The notes beneath the pieces were generated by a model. The model was not told the DNA's origin. It made no database searches and was given only the letters and a program-made list of their open reading frames with translations. A stretch of 22,314 nucleotides of DNA, from the NCBI GenBank assembly GCA_036493295.1, contig DASXQB010000297.1, forward strand, positions 1-22,314. Direction: 5' to 3'. Every line of letters begins with the position of its first letter. Position 1 is the stretch's first letter. The translations under genes and the position numbers were made by a program. Positions 1 through 7,491 of the stretch are shown piece after piece. This DNA is from DATKEU01 sp036493295 (GTDB lineage: Bacteria; Myxococcota_A; Polyangia; Fen-1088).

Positions 1-2195
1 GGTCGGTGAACCGCATCCAGACCGACGCTGCCGGCAACCCGGTCATGAAAGACGGGTTCACGCAGACCGAAGAGGTACCGGGCAACACGACCCACAACGA
101 CGCCATCCTTCAGACCGAGCAGGCGTTCGGCAAACTGACCTACGCGGCGAACCCGAGCAACCGCTTCGTCGCGACCTTCTCGGCCCTACCCAGCAGAAGC
201 GGCGCTACGGACCAGTACGGCATCAATCCGCGCGACGGGCAGCCGGAAGTGGGCACCGACAGCAATGGCGGCACCCTGCAGTCGATGGCGCATCGTTTCA
301 GCTCGAATCCTTACGACGCGACCTTGCGGTGGACGACAGAATCGCCCAAGAAGAACGTCACGGTGGAGACCTTGATCGGTTGGCACCATCAGTCCGAAAC
401 GCTGCTGCCGAGCGACGGTTCGCAGATTGGATCCGCCACCGGTTTGGCGAGCGTTCCGACCATTCAGTGGATCAACGCCGGCCACAACCTGCCGGACCTA
501 GATCCGACTCTGCGCAATCCCCAGATGTGCGTGGGCAACGGCGCGACGACGGTGCTGTGTCCAGTCAGCCCGCAGTACAACTCAAACGGTCCAGGCGAGC
601 AGGACGCGCAGAAATATGACCGCTACCAGGTCGGCAGCACGCTGACGTTCCTGGCCCAGGGCTTGGGCCACCACATCGCCAAGGCCGGCTTCAGCCTGGA
701 GTTCACCGACTACTCGCACACCAAGTCGTACAGCGGTGGTCGCCAGTACCTTGAGAACGACGACGGGACCATCGGGGATCAGTTTCGGTTCGGCGTTCTC
801 ACCGCGCCTGATACGCCGCTGAGCTTGGATGGCCGAACGCTGAAGACGCAGTCGATCATCGTCGGTGGTTTCATCCAAGACAGCTGGAGCATTGTCGACA
901 AGTTCACCGTGAACTTGGGCGTTCGCTACGACACGCAGGCGCTTTATGCCGACGGTGGTCAACTGGGCTTGGTGCTGCCGAACCAGTGGTCGCCGCGCCT
1001 CGGCGCCATCTACGACCCGACGCAGTCCGGTCGTTCGAAGATCTTTATCAACTACGCCAAGTACTACGAAAACGTCCCGTTGGATCTCGCCGACGTCGCG
1101 CTCAGCGGCGAGCCGCACACGCTGGCCAACTACAGCAGCAACTGCGGCGCGACGCAGATCGTGGCCAACCCGAAAGGCTGCCTCACCGAATCGGTGGCGC
1201 AGGTGCAGGGTAACGCCACCAACCCGAATCAGAAGTACGTGGCGTTCGGTGCCGGCGCCAGCCCGATTGATCCCAATTTGAAGCCGCAATCTCAGCACGA
1301 GGTGGTGGCCGGCGGCGACTACGAGATCATCTCAGACCTGCGCGCGTCGCTGACCTACACCAAACGGTGGATGGGTGATGTCGTCGAGGACATGAGCCGT
1401 GATGGCTTGCAGACGTTCTTTCTCGGTAACCCGGGCGAAGGCGTGGCGTCGGACTTTGCCAAGGCCAAGCGCGACTACGATGCCTTCACGCTGCAGTTGG
1501 TGAAGAACTTCCGCGACAACTGGTTGCTGAACGCCAGCTATACGCTGTCATGGCTGCGCGGCAACATCGGCGGTCTCATCAGCCAGGACGGGGCGCTGAT
1601 TCCGAACCACACCGCCGACTTCGACACCAAGGGCCTGACGATCAACCGGGACGGTTACCTGCCCAACGATCAGCGCCACAGCATCAAGATTTTCGGCGCG
1701 AAGGAGTGGGTGTTGGCCGCGCAACACCACATCAGCACCGGCATCGCGATTCGCGCTCACTCGGGACAACCGACGACTCCTCTCGGCGCCGATCCTGCCT
1801 ACGGCCTTGGTTTCGCGTTCATTCAACAGCGAGGCACCGGACCTCGCGTTCCCTGGGACTACTCCGCGGATCTACAGGCCGGGTACACGCTCTACCTCAA
1901 CAAGAACCACGCCCTGTCGGTGGAGATCAACGTCTTCAACTTCCTGAATCTGCAGAACATCACCGAGACCGAACAGAACTACACGACCCAGAACGTTTGC
2001 TTCAGCGCCACTGGCGCGGGCGGGTCATGCGTTGCCGGTCCCCAGAAGGGTGTCAAGCTGACCCCAGTTTATGCGGACGGCGCGACAATGGGCGCGGTGG
2101 ATGTGAAGACCCCCGGCGACGTTTCGAACTACGGTAAGCCGACCAGCTATTCGTCGCCGCGCACCTTCCGGTTCGGCGCCCGGTGGACGTTCTAA
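1..2195 (+). CDS. TonB-dependent outer-membrane receptor, Oar-like (5' partial)
   Basis: This is the C-terminal part of a TonB-dependent receptor, an outer-membrane beta-barrel that takes up a ligand using energy from TonB/ExbBD. The reading frame is open to the left edge; a GTG at position 6 is only the first in-window start codon, so the true start lies outside. About 730 residues are visible, rich in alternating hydrophobic/polar strands. The segment with GGFIQDSWSI, LGVRYD, SPRLGAIYDP and INYAKYYE is typical of the Oar-like receptors (carboxypeptidase-regulatory domain, plug, barrel) common in Myxococcota and Acidobacteria. The chain ends in RFGARWTF, with the terminal aromatic residue required for BAM-mediated barrel insertion. 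The N-terminal regulatory domain, TonB box and plug are not visible. It is followed directly by a lipoprotein and by tonB-exbB-exbD-exbD. The ligand cannot be deduced. Confidence 0.9.
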   Translation, partial: SVNRIQTDAAGNPVMKDGFTQTEEVPGNTTHNDAILQTEQAFGKLTYAANPSNRFVATFSALPSRSGATDQYGINPRDGQPEVGTDSNGGTLQSMAHRFSSNPYDATLRWTTESPKKNVTVETLIGWHHQSETLLPSDGSQIGSATGLASVPTIQWINAGHNLPDLDPTLRNPQMCVGNGATTVLCPVSPQYNSNGPGEQDAQKYDRYQVGSTLTFLAQGLGHHIAKAGFSLEFTDYSHTKSYSGGRQYLENDDGTIGDQFRFGVLTAPDTPLSLDGRTLKTQSIIVGGFIQDSWSIVDKFTVNLGVRYDTQALYADGGQLGLVLPNQWSPRLGAIYDPTQSGRSKIFINYAKYYENVPLDLADVALSGEPHTLANYSSNCGATQIVANPKGCLTESVAQVQGNATNPNQKYVAFGAGASPIDPNLKPQSQHEVVAGGDYEIISDLRASLTYTKRWMGDVVEDMSRDGLQTFFLGNPGEGVASDFAKAKRDYDAFTLQLVKNFRDNWLLNASYTLSWLRGNIGGLISQDGALIPNHTADFDTKGLTINRDGYLPNDQRHSIKIFGAKEWVLAAQHHISTGIAIRAHSGQPTTPLGADPAYGLGFAFIQQRGTGPRVPWDYSADLQAGYTLYLNKNHALSVEINVFNFLNLQNITETEQNYTTQNVCFSATGAGGSCVAGPQKGVKLTPVYADGATMGAVDVKTPGDVSNYGKPTSYSSPRTFRFGARWTF

Positions 2196-2245
2196 TGGAC
2201 GCGGGTGAGAAAATGAACGCTGTGGCTAAAACAGGGGAAAATGCC

Positions 2246-3328
2246 GTGACGAAACCAAGCTTAATCTTTCCCGCACTGCTGTCGTTGGGACTGCTGACAG
2301 TGGCCGGCGCCGGTTGTACGCAACGGCGTGTCACTTGTGCGCCGGAAGCCGAGGATTTTAACGTCAAGTTGGAGTTCGTTCAGGGATCGAAGGTTGGCAC
2401 CGGCGACTGCGATACGCGTTTTGACGGCACGGAGAGCGTGCAGGTGTTCGGCATGCAACCATTCTTCAACGATCCGCGAGTCGCATCAGACGGCAAGACC
2501 TCGCTGGCCATCCAGCCATTCGAGACAGGTAATTATGCGACCAGCGCGCCGAACGCGGACATGCCGGCGATGGATACAGTCGCCACGCACAAGCCGTACG
2601 CCTTCGGAAAATTCGACACTCAGTTTGCCGACAGCCAGGACATCTGCCACATCATGTCGCTGAGTGCAGCCGAGGTTCAATACGACAAAGGCTTCACCAT
2701 CACGCCGCCGCCGCCCGACGATGCCGGCGCCGGTGGTGACGATGGCGGCGGTGACGACGGTGCCACTTCGGCCGCCGATTTTGACGGCGGCACCGATGCC
2801 GATGCCGGCGTCGCCACGGACGCCGCGAAGGACGTCGCCACGGACGCCGCGAAGGACGCTGGCGCTGCCAGCGATGCGGGCGGGTCGACAGATGCCGGCG
2901 GGTCGACTGACGCTGGTGGTGACGGTGGGATGTGCATGCCGCCGCCGCCGTCCGACGACACTGCCCCGCAGGTGTTCGATCCGATCCACGTCAAATACGA
3001 GTTCAGCAATCTGCGCTTCTACGTGACCGCTGCCTTGACCGGCAACATCGTCGCTGGCGAGCTGACGTACACCCAGTTCAACGGCGCCGCGGCCTGCGTG
3101 GCGAAGTACACCTTCCGCGGCATCGCGCCGTCGGTGGGCTGCGCCGACGACTGTGGCAAGCCGAGCAACGACCTTTGCCGCGACCCGCAGAACGGCATCC
3201 CGCAGCCGGACTGGGACACGGAGGGCGATACGCCGACCTACAAGAACAAGAACGCCATCTACTCGTTGTGTGACACCGACAGTCAACAGTGCGTGTTGGA
3301 CCCTGGAGATACGCACATCCCGAAGTAA
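2246..3328 (+). CDS. Cys-containing lipoprotein with Asp/Ala/Gly-rich linker, unknown function
   Basis: About 360 residues in two cysteine-containing halves. Residues 1-23 form a signal peptide ending in VAGAG before Cys24, which fits a relaxed lipobox. Residues about 25-150 form a first globular part. Residues about 154-235 are a linker bounded by two PPPP runs and made of Asp, Ala, Gly, Ser and Thr, including two copies of VATDAAKD and two of GGSTDA. Residues about 236-360 form a second part with seven cysteines, probably disulfide-bonded. I do not recognise a named domain. Start choice: the GTG at 2246 has AGGGGA at 2233-2238 and gives a normal signal peptide. In-frame alternatives are GTG 2183, ATG 2195 (overlapping the receptor stop codon as TAATG) and ATG 2213; they would add an unusually long N-region. 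Its position directly after the receptor suggests a partner lipoprotein for it, but it does not resemble SusD. Confidence 0.8.
   Translation: MTKPSLIFPALLSLGLLTVAGAGCTQRRVTCAPEAEDFNVKLEFVQGSKVGTGDCDTRFDGTESVQVFGMQPFFNDPRVASDGKTSLAIQPFETGNYATSAPNADMPAMDTVATHKPYAFGKFDTQFADSQDICHIMSLSAAEVQYDKGFTITPPPPDDAGAGGDDGGGDDGATSAADFDGGTDADAGVATDAAKDVATDAAKDAGAASDAGGSTDAGGSTDAGGDGGMCMPPPPSDDTAPQVFDPIHVKYEFSNLRFYVTAALTGNIVAGELTYTQFNGAAACVAKYTFRGIAPSVGCADDCGKPSNDLCRDPQNGIPQPDWDTEGDTPTYKNKNAIYSLCDTDSQQCVLDPGDTHIPK
2810..2857 (+). repeat. Perfect 24-bp tandem duplication inside the lipoprotein linker
   Basis: The 24 bases at 2810-2833 are repeated exactly at 2834-2857 and encode VATDAAKD twice. A second, imperfect 18-bp duplication follows at 2879-2896 and 2897-2914 (GGSTDA twice, two mismatches). 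Both periods are multiples of three, so copy-number change would alter linker length without a frameshift. Confidence 0.9.
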
Positions 3329-3347
3329 CGAAACGAACAAAGATGGT

Positions 3348-3369
3348 GGAGAGACGCCGCCGTCTCTCC
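3348..3369 (+). terminator. Strong hairpin between lipoprotein and tonB
   Basis: Bases 3348-3356 (GGAGAGACG) pair perfectly with 3361-3369 (CGTCTCTCC) around a CCGC loop, giving a 9-bp stem with no mismatch. It lies 20 bases after the lipoprotein stop and 35 bases before the tonB start. There is no U-tract after it (TTCGACTTCG), so it may be a partial terminator, an attenuator or an mRNA-stabilising stem that sets different levels for receptor/lipoprotein and tonB-exbBD. Confidence 0.5.
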
Positions 3370-3403
3370 TTCGACTTCGAAACGCAGCAACTCAAAGAGC
3401 ACA

Positions 3404-4102
3404 ATGTTCGATTCGGTTCTCGCGCATAACGTTCCGCGGCGGCAGATAGGCAGGGGCGCCATCCTGTCGTTCGTGGCGCACGTGGCGATCGTCGCGCTGG
3501 CGCTGTACATCTCGTCGCGTCCGCACGAAGACGACAAGAAGAACACCCGCAAGGTGATGCTGTTCAATCCGCCTCCGCCTCCGCCGCCACCGCCGGCGGG
3601 CGGCGGCTCCGTCACCAAGCCGAAGGTGGAGCACAAGAAGGTCATCAGGAAGCCCGACACCGTCGTCCAGACCACGAAGAAGGAAGCGCCCAAGCCGCAG
3701 GAGCACGAAAAGCCCCAGGAAGAGCCGGATCCGGCGGGTGTCGTCGGTGGCGTGAAGGGTGGCGTGGCGGGTGGCGTCGTCGGCGGTGTCGTCGGCGGAA
3801 CGCTTGGTAGCACGGTTGCCTTCGGCGCTGGGATGAACCGCCCGACCTGGAAGAAGAACCCGGCGCCTATCTGGACCCGCGAAGCGGCGGCAATAAAGGT
3901 ACAGGGCATCGCACTGGTCAAGTGCATCGTCAACCTGGAAGGCCATTTGCAGAACTGCCGCATCATCAAAGGTCTTCCGTTCATGGACCAATCCATCGTC
4001 GAGACCTTGACCAAGGAATGGCAGACGAACGGCCCCATCATGTTCCAAGGGCATCCGGTCTTCGTTGATTACATGATTCCCGTTCACATTGTGGCGCCGT
4101 AG
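3404..4102 (+). CDS. tonB: TonB-family energy transducer
   Basis: A 232-residue TonB-like protein that would couple the inner-membrane proton-driven ExbBD motor to an outer-membrane receptor. Residues 17-37 form the single N-terminal transmembrane anchor. A nine-proline run (residues 56-64) is followed by a Lys/Glu/Pro-rich segment to about 110, then a Gly/Val-rich stretch (about 112-135, repeats of VVGG and KGGVAGG). Residues about 153-232 match a TonB C-terminal domain, with the pattern ALVKCIVNLEG, a conserved hydrophobic core and VDYMIPVHI near the end. It differs from enterobacterial TonB in having a short proline run plus a glycine-rich hinge rather than a long Pro-Lys/Pro-Glu spacer. 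The ribosome site before ATG 3404 is weak (AAAGAG). Its neighbours, the receptor upstream and exbB downstream, strongly support the assignment. Confidence 0.9.
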   Translation: MFDSVLAHNVPRRQIGRGAILSFVAHVAIVALALYISSRPHEDDKKNTRKVMLFNPPPPPPPPPAGGGSVTKPKVEHKKVIRKPDTVVQTTKKEAPKPQEHEKPQEEPDPAGVVGGVKGGVAGGVVGGVVGGTLGSTVAFGAGMNRPTWKKNPAPIWTREAAAIKVQGIALVKCIVNLEGHLQNCRIIKGLPFMDQSIVETLTKEWQTNGPIMFQGHPVFVDYMIPVHIVAP

Positions 4103-4127
4103 GTTCAATCAGCAGCGCGTGTCGCGC

Positions 4128-4133
4128 GGAGGG
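4128..4133 (+). promoter_or_regulatory. Shine-Dalgarno site of exbB
   Basis: GGAGGG lies nine bases before ATG 4143, inside a 40-base gap after tonB. It is the best ribosome site in this gene cluster and fixes the exbB start. Confidence 0.65.
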
Positions 4134-4142
4134 TGAGAGAAA

Positions 4143-4838
4143 ATGCAATTCACACTGTACGATCTTTGGGCTCACATGGGCCTGTTCGCCCGGCTGGTGG
4201 TGGGGGCGCTGGCCATCATGTCGGTCTCGTCGCTGCTGGTGGCCTGCGAAAGGTTCTTGGCCTTCCGCAAGTCCAAGAAGGCGTCCATTGCCTTTGCCCA
4301 CGTGGTGGGACCGCTGTTGGCCAAGCGTGACCTGAACGCGGCGGCCAGCATGCAGCCCGGCGCCGAGGTCGGGCACCTGGGGCGGGTGATCATGGCCGGT
4401 CTGACGACGTACCGAGCAAGCGGTCAGGACGACCCCGAGCTGATCTTCGAATCGGTGGCGCGTTCGCTGGAACGCCAGGGCCAGCGCGAGATGCAGAACC
4501 TGCGTCGCGGTCAGGGCCTGCTGGCGACGGTGTCGTCGACGGCGCCGTTCGTCGGTCTGCTGGGCACCGTGGTCGGTATCGTCAACTCGTTCCAGGCCAT
4601 GGCGGCCTCTGGGTCGGGCGGTCTGGGCACAGTGTCCGCCGGTATCGCCGAAGCGTTGGTGACCACCGCTTTCGGTCTGCTGGTCGCCATCCCGGCGGTC
4701 ATGATTTACAACTATTTCCAAGGCTTCGTCGACGGCGTGACGGTGGACATCGCCGAATCGTCGAACGAGCTTCTGGACATCGTGGCCCGCCAGTTGAAAT
4801 CGAACAGCGGGCGTCCGGCCGCGGTTCGCCACGGGTAA
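4143..4838 (+). CDS. exbB: MotA/TolQ/ExbB proton-channel family protein
   Basis: A 231-residue inner-membrane subunit that forms the pentameric proton channel of the TonB motor. Three transmembrane segments are visible at residues about 17-37, 127-150 and 172-192, with a large cytoplasmic loop between the first two. That loop contains LERQGQREMQNLRRGQGLLATVSSTAPFVGLLGTV, here given only as the region around residues 109-143; the APFVGLLGTV piece is the family hallmark. The segment SAGIAEALVTTAFGLLVAIPA (165-185) forms the conserved third helix. Length and topology are normal for ExbB/TolQ. It sits between tonB and exbD, so ExbB is more likely than TolQ, since no TolA, TolB or Pal gene is present here. 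The stop is six bases before the first exbD. Confidence 0.93.
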   Translation: MQFTLYDLWAHMGLFARLVVGALAIMSVSSLLVACERFLAFRKSKKASIAFAHVVGPLLAKRDLNAAASMQPGAEVGHLGRVIMAGLTTYRASGQDDPELIFESVARSLERQGQREMQNLRRGQGLLATVSSTAPFVGLLGTVVGIVNSFQAMAASGSGGLGTVSAGIAEALVTTAFGLLVAIPAVMIYNYFQGFVDGVTVDIAESSNELLDIVARQLKSNSGRPAAVRHG

Positions 4839-4844
4839 TTCGTC

Positions 4845-5258
4845 ATGGCGATGACGGGCGGCTCCTCCAAAGGAGTCAAAAACGACATCAACGTCACGCC
4901 GCTGGTCGACGTGGTGCTGGTGTTGCTGATCATCTTCATGGTGGTCACGCCCATGCTCCAGCGTGGCAAAGACGTGCACCTGCCCAAGGCCAACAAGCTG
5001 ACCAAGGAAGAAAAGAACGGCGATCCGTTGGTGGTCTCGGTGACCGCCGATCACAAGCTGTGGGTGGAGAGCGTTGGTTTTCAGGAAGACGCGCTGGAGA
5101 CCAAGCTGGCCGCCGAATTGAGCAAGGAACCGAACCGCCGCGTGCTGCTGAAGGGTGATCAGTCGGTCACCGTCGGCGACGTCCGCAAGGTCATGGACCA
5201 CGCCAAGAAGGCCGGCGCTCGCGCGGTCGAGTTGGCCATCGAAGAGATCAAAAAGTAG
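4845..5258 (+). CDS. exbD: ExbD/TolR family biopolymer transport protein (copy 1)
   Basis: A 137-residue partner of ExbB with one N-terminal transmembrane helix and a periplasmic domain. The helix starts at NDINVTPLVDVVLVLLIIFM; Asp22 in the LVDVVLVLL motif corresponds to the membrane aspartate that carries protons in ExbD/TolR. The periplasmic domain runs from about residue 40 to 137 and ends in ELAIEEIKK. The gene begins six bases after exbB; ATG 4845 and ATG 4851 are both possible starts. It is followed five bases later by a second exbD. The 63 bases at 4883-4945, covering the helix, are identical to 5338-5400 in the second copy, although the periplasmic domains have diverged. Confidence 0.92.
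   Translation: MAMTGGSSKGVKNDINVTPLVDVVLVLLIIFMVVTPMLQRGKDVHLPKANKLTKEEKNGDPLVVSVTADHKLWVESVGFQEDALETKLAAELSKEPNRRVLLKGDQSVTVGDVRKVMDHAKKAGARAVELAIEEIKK
4883..4945 (+). repeat. 63-bp perfect repeat shared by both exbD genes (copy 1)
   Basis: All 63 bases are identical to 5338-5400, including every third codon position over 20 full codons. The next base differs (synonymous GTC/GTG), the following five match, and similarity then falls off quickly. It encodes the transmembrane helix with the proton-carrying Asp. Confidence 0.95.
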
Positions 5259-5263
5259 GCGCC

Positions 5264-5743
5264 ATGCGATTGGGTCATCATCACAGGCAAGGTTCGGTAA
5301 AGCGGCTGTATGTGCGGCCACCCGCCGCGCGCAACAGCGACATCAACGTCACGCCGCTGGTCGACGTGGTGCTGGTGTTGCTGATCATCTTCATGGTGGT
5401 GACGCCGCTCTTGGAGAAGAACATTCCGGTCAGCACGCCCAGCAGCGAGAAGGTCGAGGAGGTCACTGAAGTGCCGCCCGATCAGCTGGTGGTGTACGTG
5501 AACCGCGCCGGCCAGATGCGCATCAACGCGGATTCGGTGACCGAGGCGGACTTCATCAACAAGCTGAAGGCGCGCCTGGACGCCCACGGTCCCAACGACC
5601 GCACGGTGTTCATCGTCGCCGAGGACGAATTGAACTACGCCAAGCTGATCGCCGTCATCGACGGCGCCAAGCAAGCCGGTGCCGAGACGCTGGGCTTCGC
5701 CACCGACCCGCCCGACCCGGCGATGTTCCCCGCCGGGGGCTGA
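5264..5743 (+). CDS. exbD: ExbD/TolR family biopolymer transport protein (copy 2)
   Basis: A 159-residue second ExbD with a longer, basic N-terminus (MRLGHHHRQG and on) before the same transmembrane motif; Asp34 is the membrane aspartate. The periplasmic domain (about residues 50-150) is clearly different in sequence from copy 1 and carries a Pro-rich tail ending AMFPAGG. Tandem unequal ExbD genes after ExbB are common in delta-like bacteria, and the two may form heterodimers in one channel, as ExbD dimers sit inside the ExbB pentamer. It is the last gene of the plus-strand cluster; the stop codon is only 21 bases from the stop of the converging GH8 gene. Confidence 0.92.
   Translation: MRLGHHHRQGSVKRLYVRPPAARNSDINVTPLVDVVLVLLIIFMVVTPLLEKNIPVSTPSSEKVEEVTEVPPDQLVVYVNRAGQMRINADSVTEADFINKLKARLDAHGPNDRTVFIVAEDELNYAKLIAVIDGAKQAGAETLGFATDPPDPAMFPAGG
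5338..5400 (+). repeat. 63-bp perfect repeat shared by both exbD genes (copy 2)
   Basis: Second copy of the 63-bp identical segment, 455 bases downstream of the first and in the same reading-frame phase. Confidence 0.95.
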
Positions 5744-5757
5744 CCCGCTGTTCGGCC

Positions 5758-5774
5758 CGCGCCGCTACGGCGCG
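5758..5774. terminator. Hairpin between the convergent exbD2 and GH8 genes
   Basis: CGCGCCG at 5758-5764 pairs with CGGCGCG at 5768-5774 around a three-base loop that is exactly the GH8 stop codon (TAG on the minus strand). The stem could act on both strands in this 21-base convergent gap. There is no T-tract on either side, so termination is only a guess. Confidence 0.35.
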
Positions 5775-7330
5775 AACCAGTTGCCCGACATGATCAGGAT
5801 CGACAGCATCTTGATCGAATCGTCGTAGTAACTGACGGTACCCGGGCTGTTGGTGACCATGTCCTTCCAGATGGCGTCCAGCCACGCCTGGTTGGAGGCG
5901 TCGACGATGGCGGCCACGCCGAACGGCGCCTCGAAGGCGAAGACCTTGCCGGTGCCGGCGTTGGCTCCGCCGAGCTCGTAGCCGTCGACGATCTTGGTGG
6001 GATCAGAGCCGGTCTTGCCCTTGATCCAGGTGGTGATCTTCTGTGCCTCCGTCTTGGCGCGGACGTCGCCCGAAACGATGTAGTCGGTGGCCAGGTGCCA
6101 CGGCACGCGGCACGAGTTGTAGCCCACGCGACCGTCCGCTTCGCTCTCCAGGTAATTGGCCATCGCCGGCGTTGGATTGGTGTCCAGGTGCTCGACGAAG
6201 TCGGGCAGAAGGCCGGTGCTGGAGGCGAAGCCGTCTTCCAGTTTCTTCACCAGCGTGTGCGTGGCGTCGACCACCGCCATCCAGCTTTGGTCGCCGCTGG
6301 CCCGGGCGTAGGCCCGAAAGTGATCGATCATGAAATCCGATGGGCGGGTCCCGTAATAAAAATTCGCGAAGGGCTGCGCGCCGCCGTAAGGGCCATCCAT
6401 CGACATGTAACGGATCGTGTAATACGGCGCTTTGATGTCCGCCCAGTCGCCCATCATCATGATGTTGGTCATGGGGTTGACCTCGTGGGCCTTGATCGAT
6501 CCGATGATCTTCTTGGCCTCGGCCAGATAGTTGATGGTGCCGGCGCTGCCCCACTGGCGATCGGCCAGCACCAGGCCGTAGGCGATGTCCATGTCGCCGT
6601 CGGTGGCCGAATCGTTGATGTCGCCGTTGCCGTGCGGGACCATGCAGCCGTCCTGAATGCTCCAGGACATCAGGTTGGGATCGTTGATGCTGCCGAACAT
6701 GTGATAGACGGCGTAGAGAGCGTCGAAGGTCTTTTGCGCGTTCGGATCGTGGCCGGCCATCATCGGCACGATGGCCATGCCGTAGCCCTGACCTTCCGAC
6801 ACATCGACCGTGTTGGCGATGGCGCCGGTCCCGCCGCCGGTGGCGATATAGGCGCCGCCGCAATCGGAGACGACGTACGTCGCCTTCCATTTGTCGTAGA
6901 ACGCCGCCACCGCGGTGTCGAGATTGGCGGCGCTGGGTTTGATGGTACCGGCCGGGTACTGGAACTTGTGCGAGCCGAACATCTGCCCGGTATTCGCCGC
7001 CATCGCGCCGCCGGTCCCGCCGCCGTCGGTGCCAGCGCCGCCGGTGCCGCCCGCATCGGTTTTCCCGCTATCAGGTTGGCCGCCGCCGTCGACGTTGCTG
7101 CCGCCCGAGCCCATCGCCGCGCCGCCGGTGCCGCCCGCCGTGCCGCCGCTGCCAGACGTGCCGCCGCTGCCGGACGCGCCGCCGGTGGTGCCGCCACTGC
7201 CACTGGCGCTGGCGCCGCCCGAGCCACTGCCGCCGGAGCCGCCGCCACCGCCCGAGCCGCCGCTGGAACACGACCACATCGCCGCCGGCACCAACGTCAA
7301 GGAAAGCAAGCGGAACAGCGATCGATGCAT
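5765..7330 (-). CDS. Glycoside hydrolase family 8 lipoprotein (endoglucanase-like)
   Basis: A 521-residue secreted enzyme expected to hydrolyse beta-1,4 linkages (cellulose, xylan, chitosan or a related glycan). Residues 1-20 are a lipoprotein signal peptide ending MWS before Cys21. Residues 22-110 are a Gly/Ser/Thr/Asp linker, and the GH8 (alpha/alpha)6-barrel fills about 115-521. SEGQGYGM contains Glu179, the expected proton donor; SATDGDMDIAYGLVLADRQW (241-260) matches the GH8 signature; Asp416 in PWHLATDY is the likely general base of subfamily GH8a. The start is ATG 7330 because AGGAG stands seven bases before it; an upstream in-frame codon at 7393 would spoil the signal peptide. No cellulose synthase genes adjoin it, so it is probably a free degradative or surface enzyme rather than BcsZ. 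Substrate specificity within GH8 cannot be told. Confidence 0.9.
   Translation of the reverse strand: MHRSLFRLLSLTLVPAAMWSCSSGGSGGGGGSGGSGSGGASASGSGGTTGGASGSGGTSGSGGTAGGTGGAAMGSGGSNVDGGGQPDSGKTDAGGTGGAGTDGGGTGGAMAANTGQMFGSHKFQYPAGTIKPSAANLDTAVAAFYDKWKATYVVSDCGGAYIATGGGTGAIANTVDVSEGQGYGMAIVPMMAGHDPNAQKTFDALYAVYHMFGSINDPNLMSWSIQDGCMVPHGNGDINDSATDGDMDIAYGLVLADRQWGSAGTINYLAEAKKIIGSIKAHEVNPMTNIMMMGDWADIKAPYYTIRYMSMDGPYGGAQPFANFYYGTRPSDFMIDHFRAYARASGDQSWMAVVDATHTLVKKLEDGFASSTGLLPDFVEHLDTNPTPAMANYLESEADGRVGYNSCRVPWHLATDYIVSGDVRAKTEAQKITTWIKGKTGSDPTKIVDGYELGGANAGTGKVFAFEAPFGVAAIVDASNQAWLDAIWKDMVTNSPGTVSYYDDSIKMLSILIMSGNWFAP
7000..7268 (-). repeat. Low-complexity Gly/Ser/Thr linker-coding tract
   Basis: Very GC-rich DNA made of recurring GCC-GCC-GC(T/C) and GGTGCC units that encodes residues 21-110 of the GH8 lipoprotein as GGTSGSGG-like repeats. 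It also creates long spurious Pro/Ala-rich reading frames on the other strand. Such linkers separate the lipid anchor from the catalytic domain. Confidence 0.75.
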
Positions 7331-7337
7331 GAACAAG

Positions 7338-7342
7338 CTCCT
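7338..7342 (-). promoter_or_regulatory. Shine-Dalgarno site of the GH8 gene
   Basis: AGGAG on the minus strand, seven bases before ATG 7330. It decides the start of the GH8 lipoprotein. Confidence 0.75.
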
Positions 7343-7398
7343 GGCCGAAAGTGAGTGGGCGCCGGGCAAATGAGGTAAGCGCCGCCGCGCCATCGTGA

Positions 7399-7427
7399 AT
7401 GCTGCGAGCGGCCCGCGGGAGGGTCAA
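7399..7427 (-). promoter_or_regulatory. Candidate promoter of the GH8 gene
   Basis: On the minus strand TTGACC (7427-7422) is separated by 17 bases from CAGCAT (7404-7399). The -35 match is good and the -10 match is weak. It lies in the 161-base divergent gap between the GH8 and thioesterase genes, which also holds an AT-rich patch (7430-7444) on the thioesterase side. Consensus rules for this lineage are uncertain. Confidence 0.3.
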
Positions 7428-7491
7428 GCTGATTTTGTTTTATTGCGCCGCCAAATCTGGTCGCCGTATGGTGGTGCGAAGGCGGCAATCG

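Noticed and set aside
1..3328. Receptor plus lipoprotein as a SusC/SusD pair
   Set aside because: The receptor looks Oar-like and the lipoprotein shows no SusD features (no TPR-like helical pattern); only the position is similar.
4038..5321. Long open frame on the minus strand opposite exbB and exbD (427 codons)
   Set aside because: The translation is His/Arg/Gln-rich with no domain, and it lies antisense to clear ExbB/ExbD genes; it is a by-product of GC-rich codon bias.
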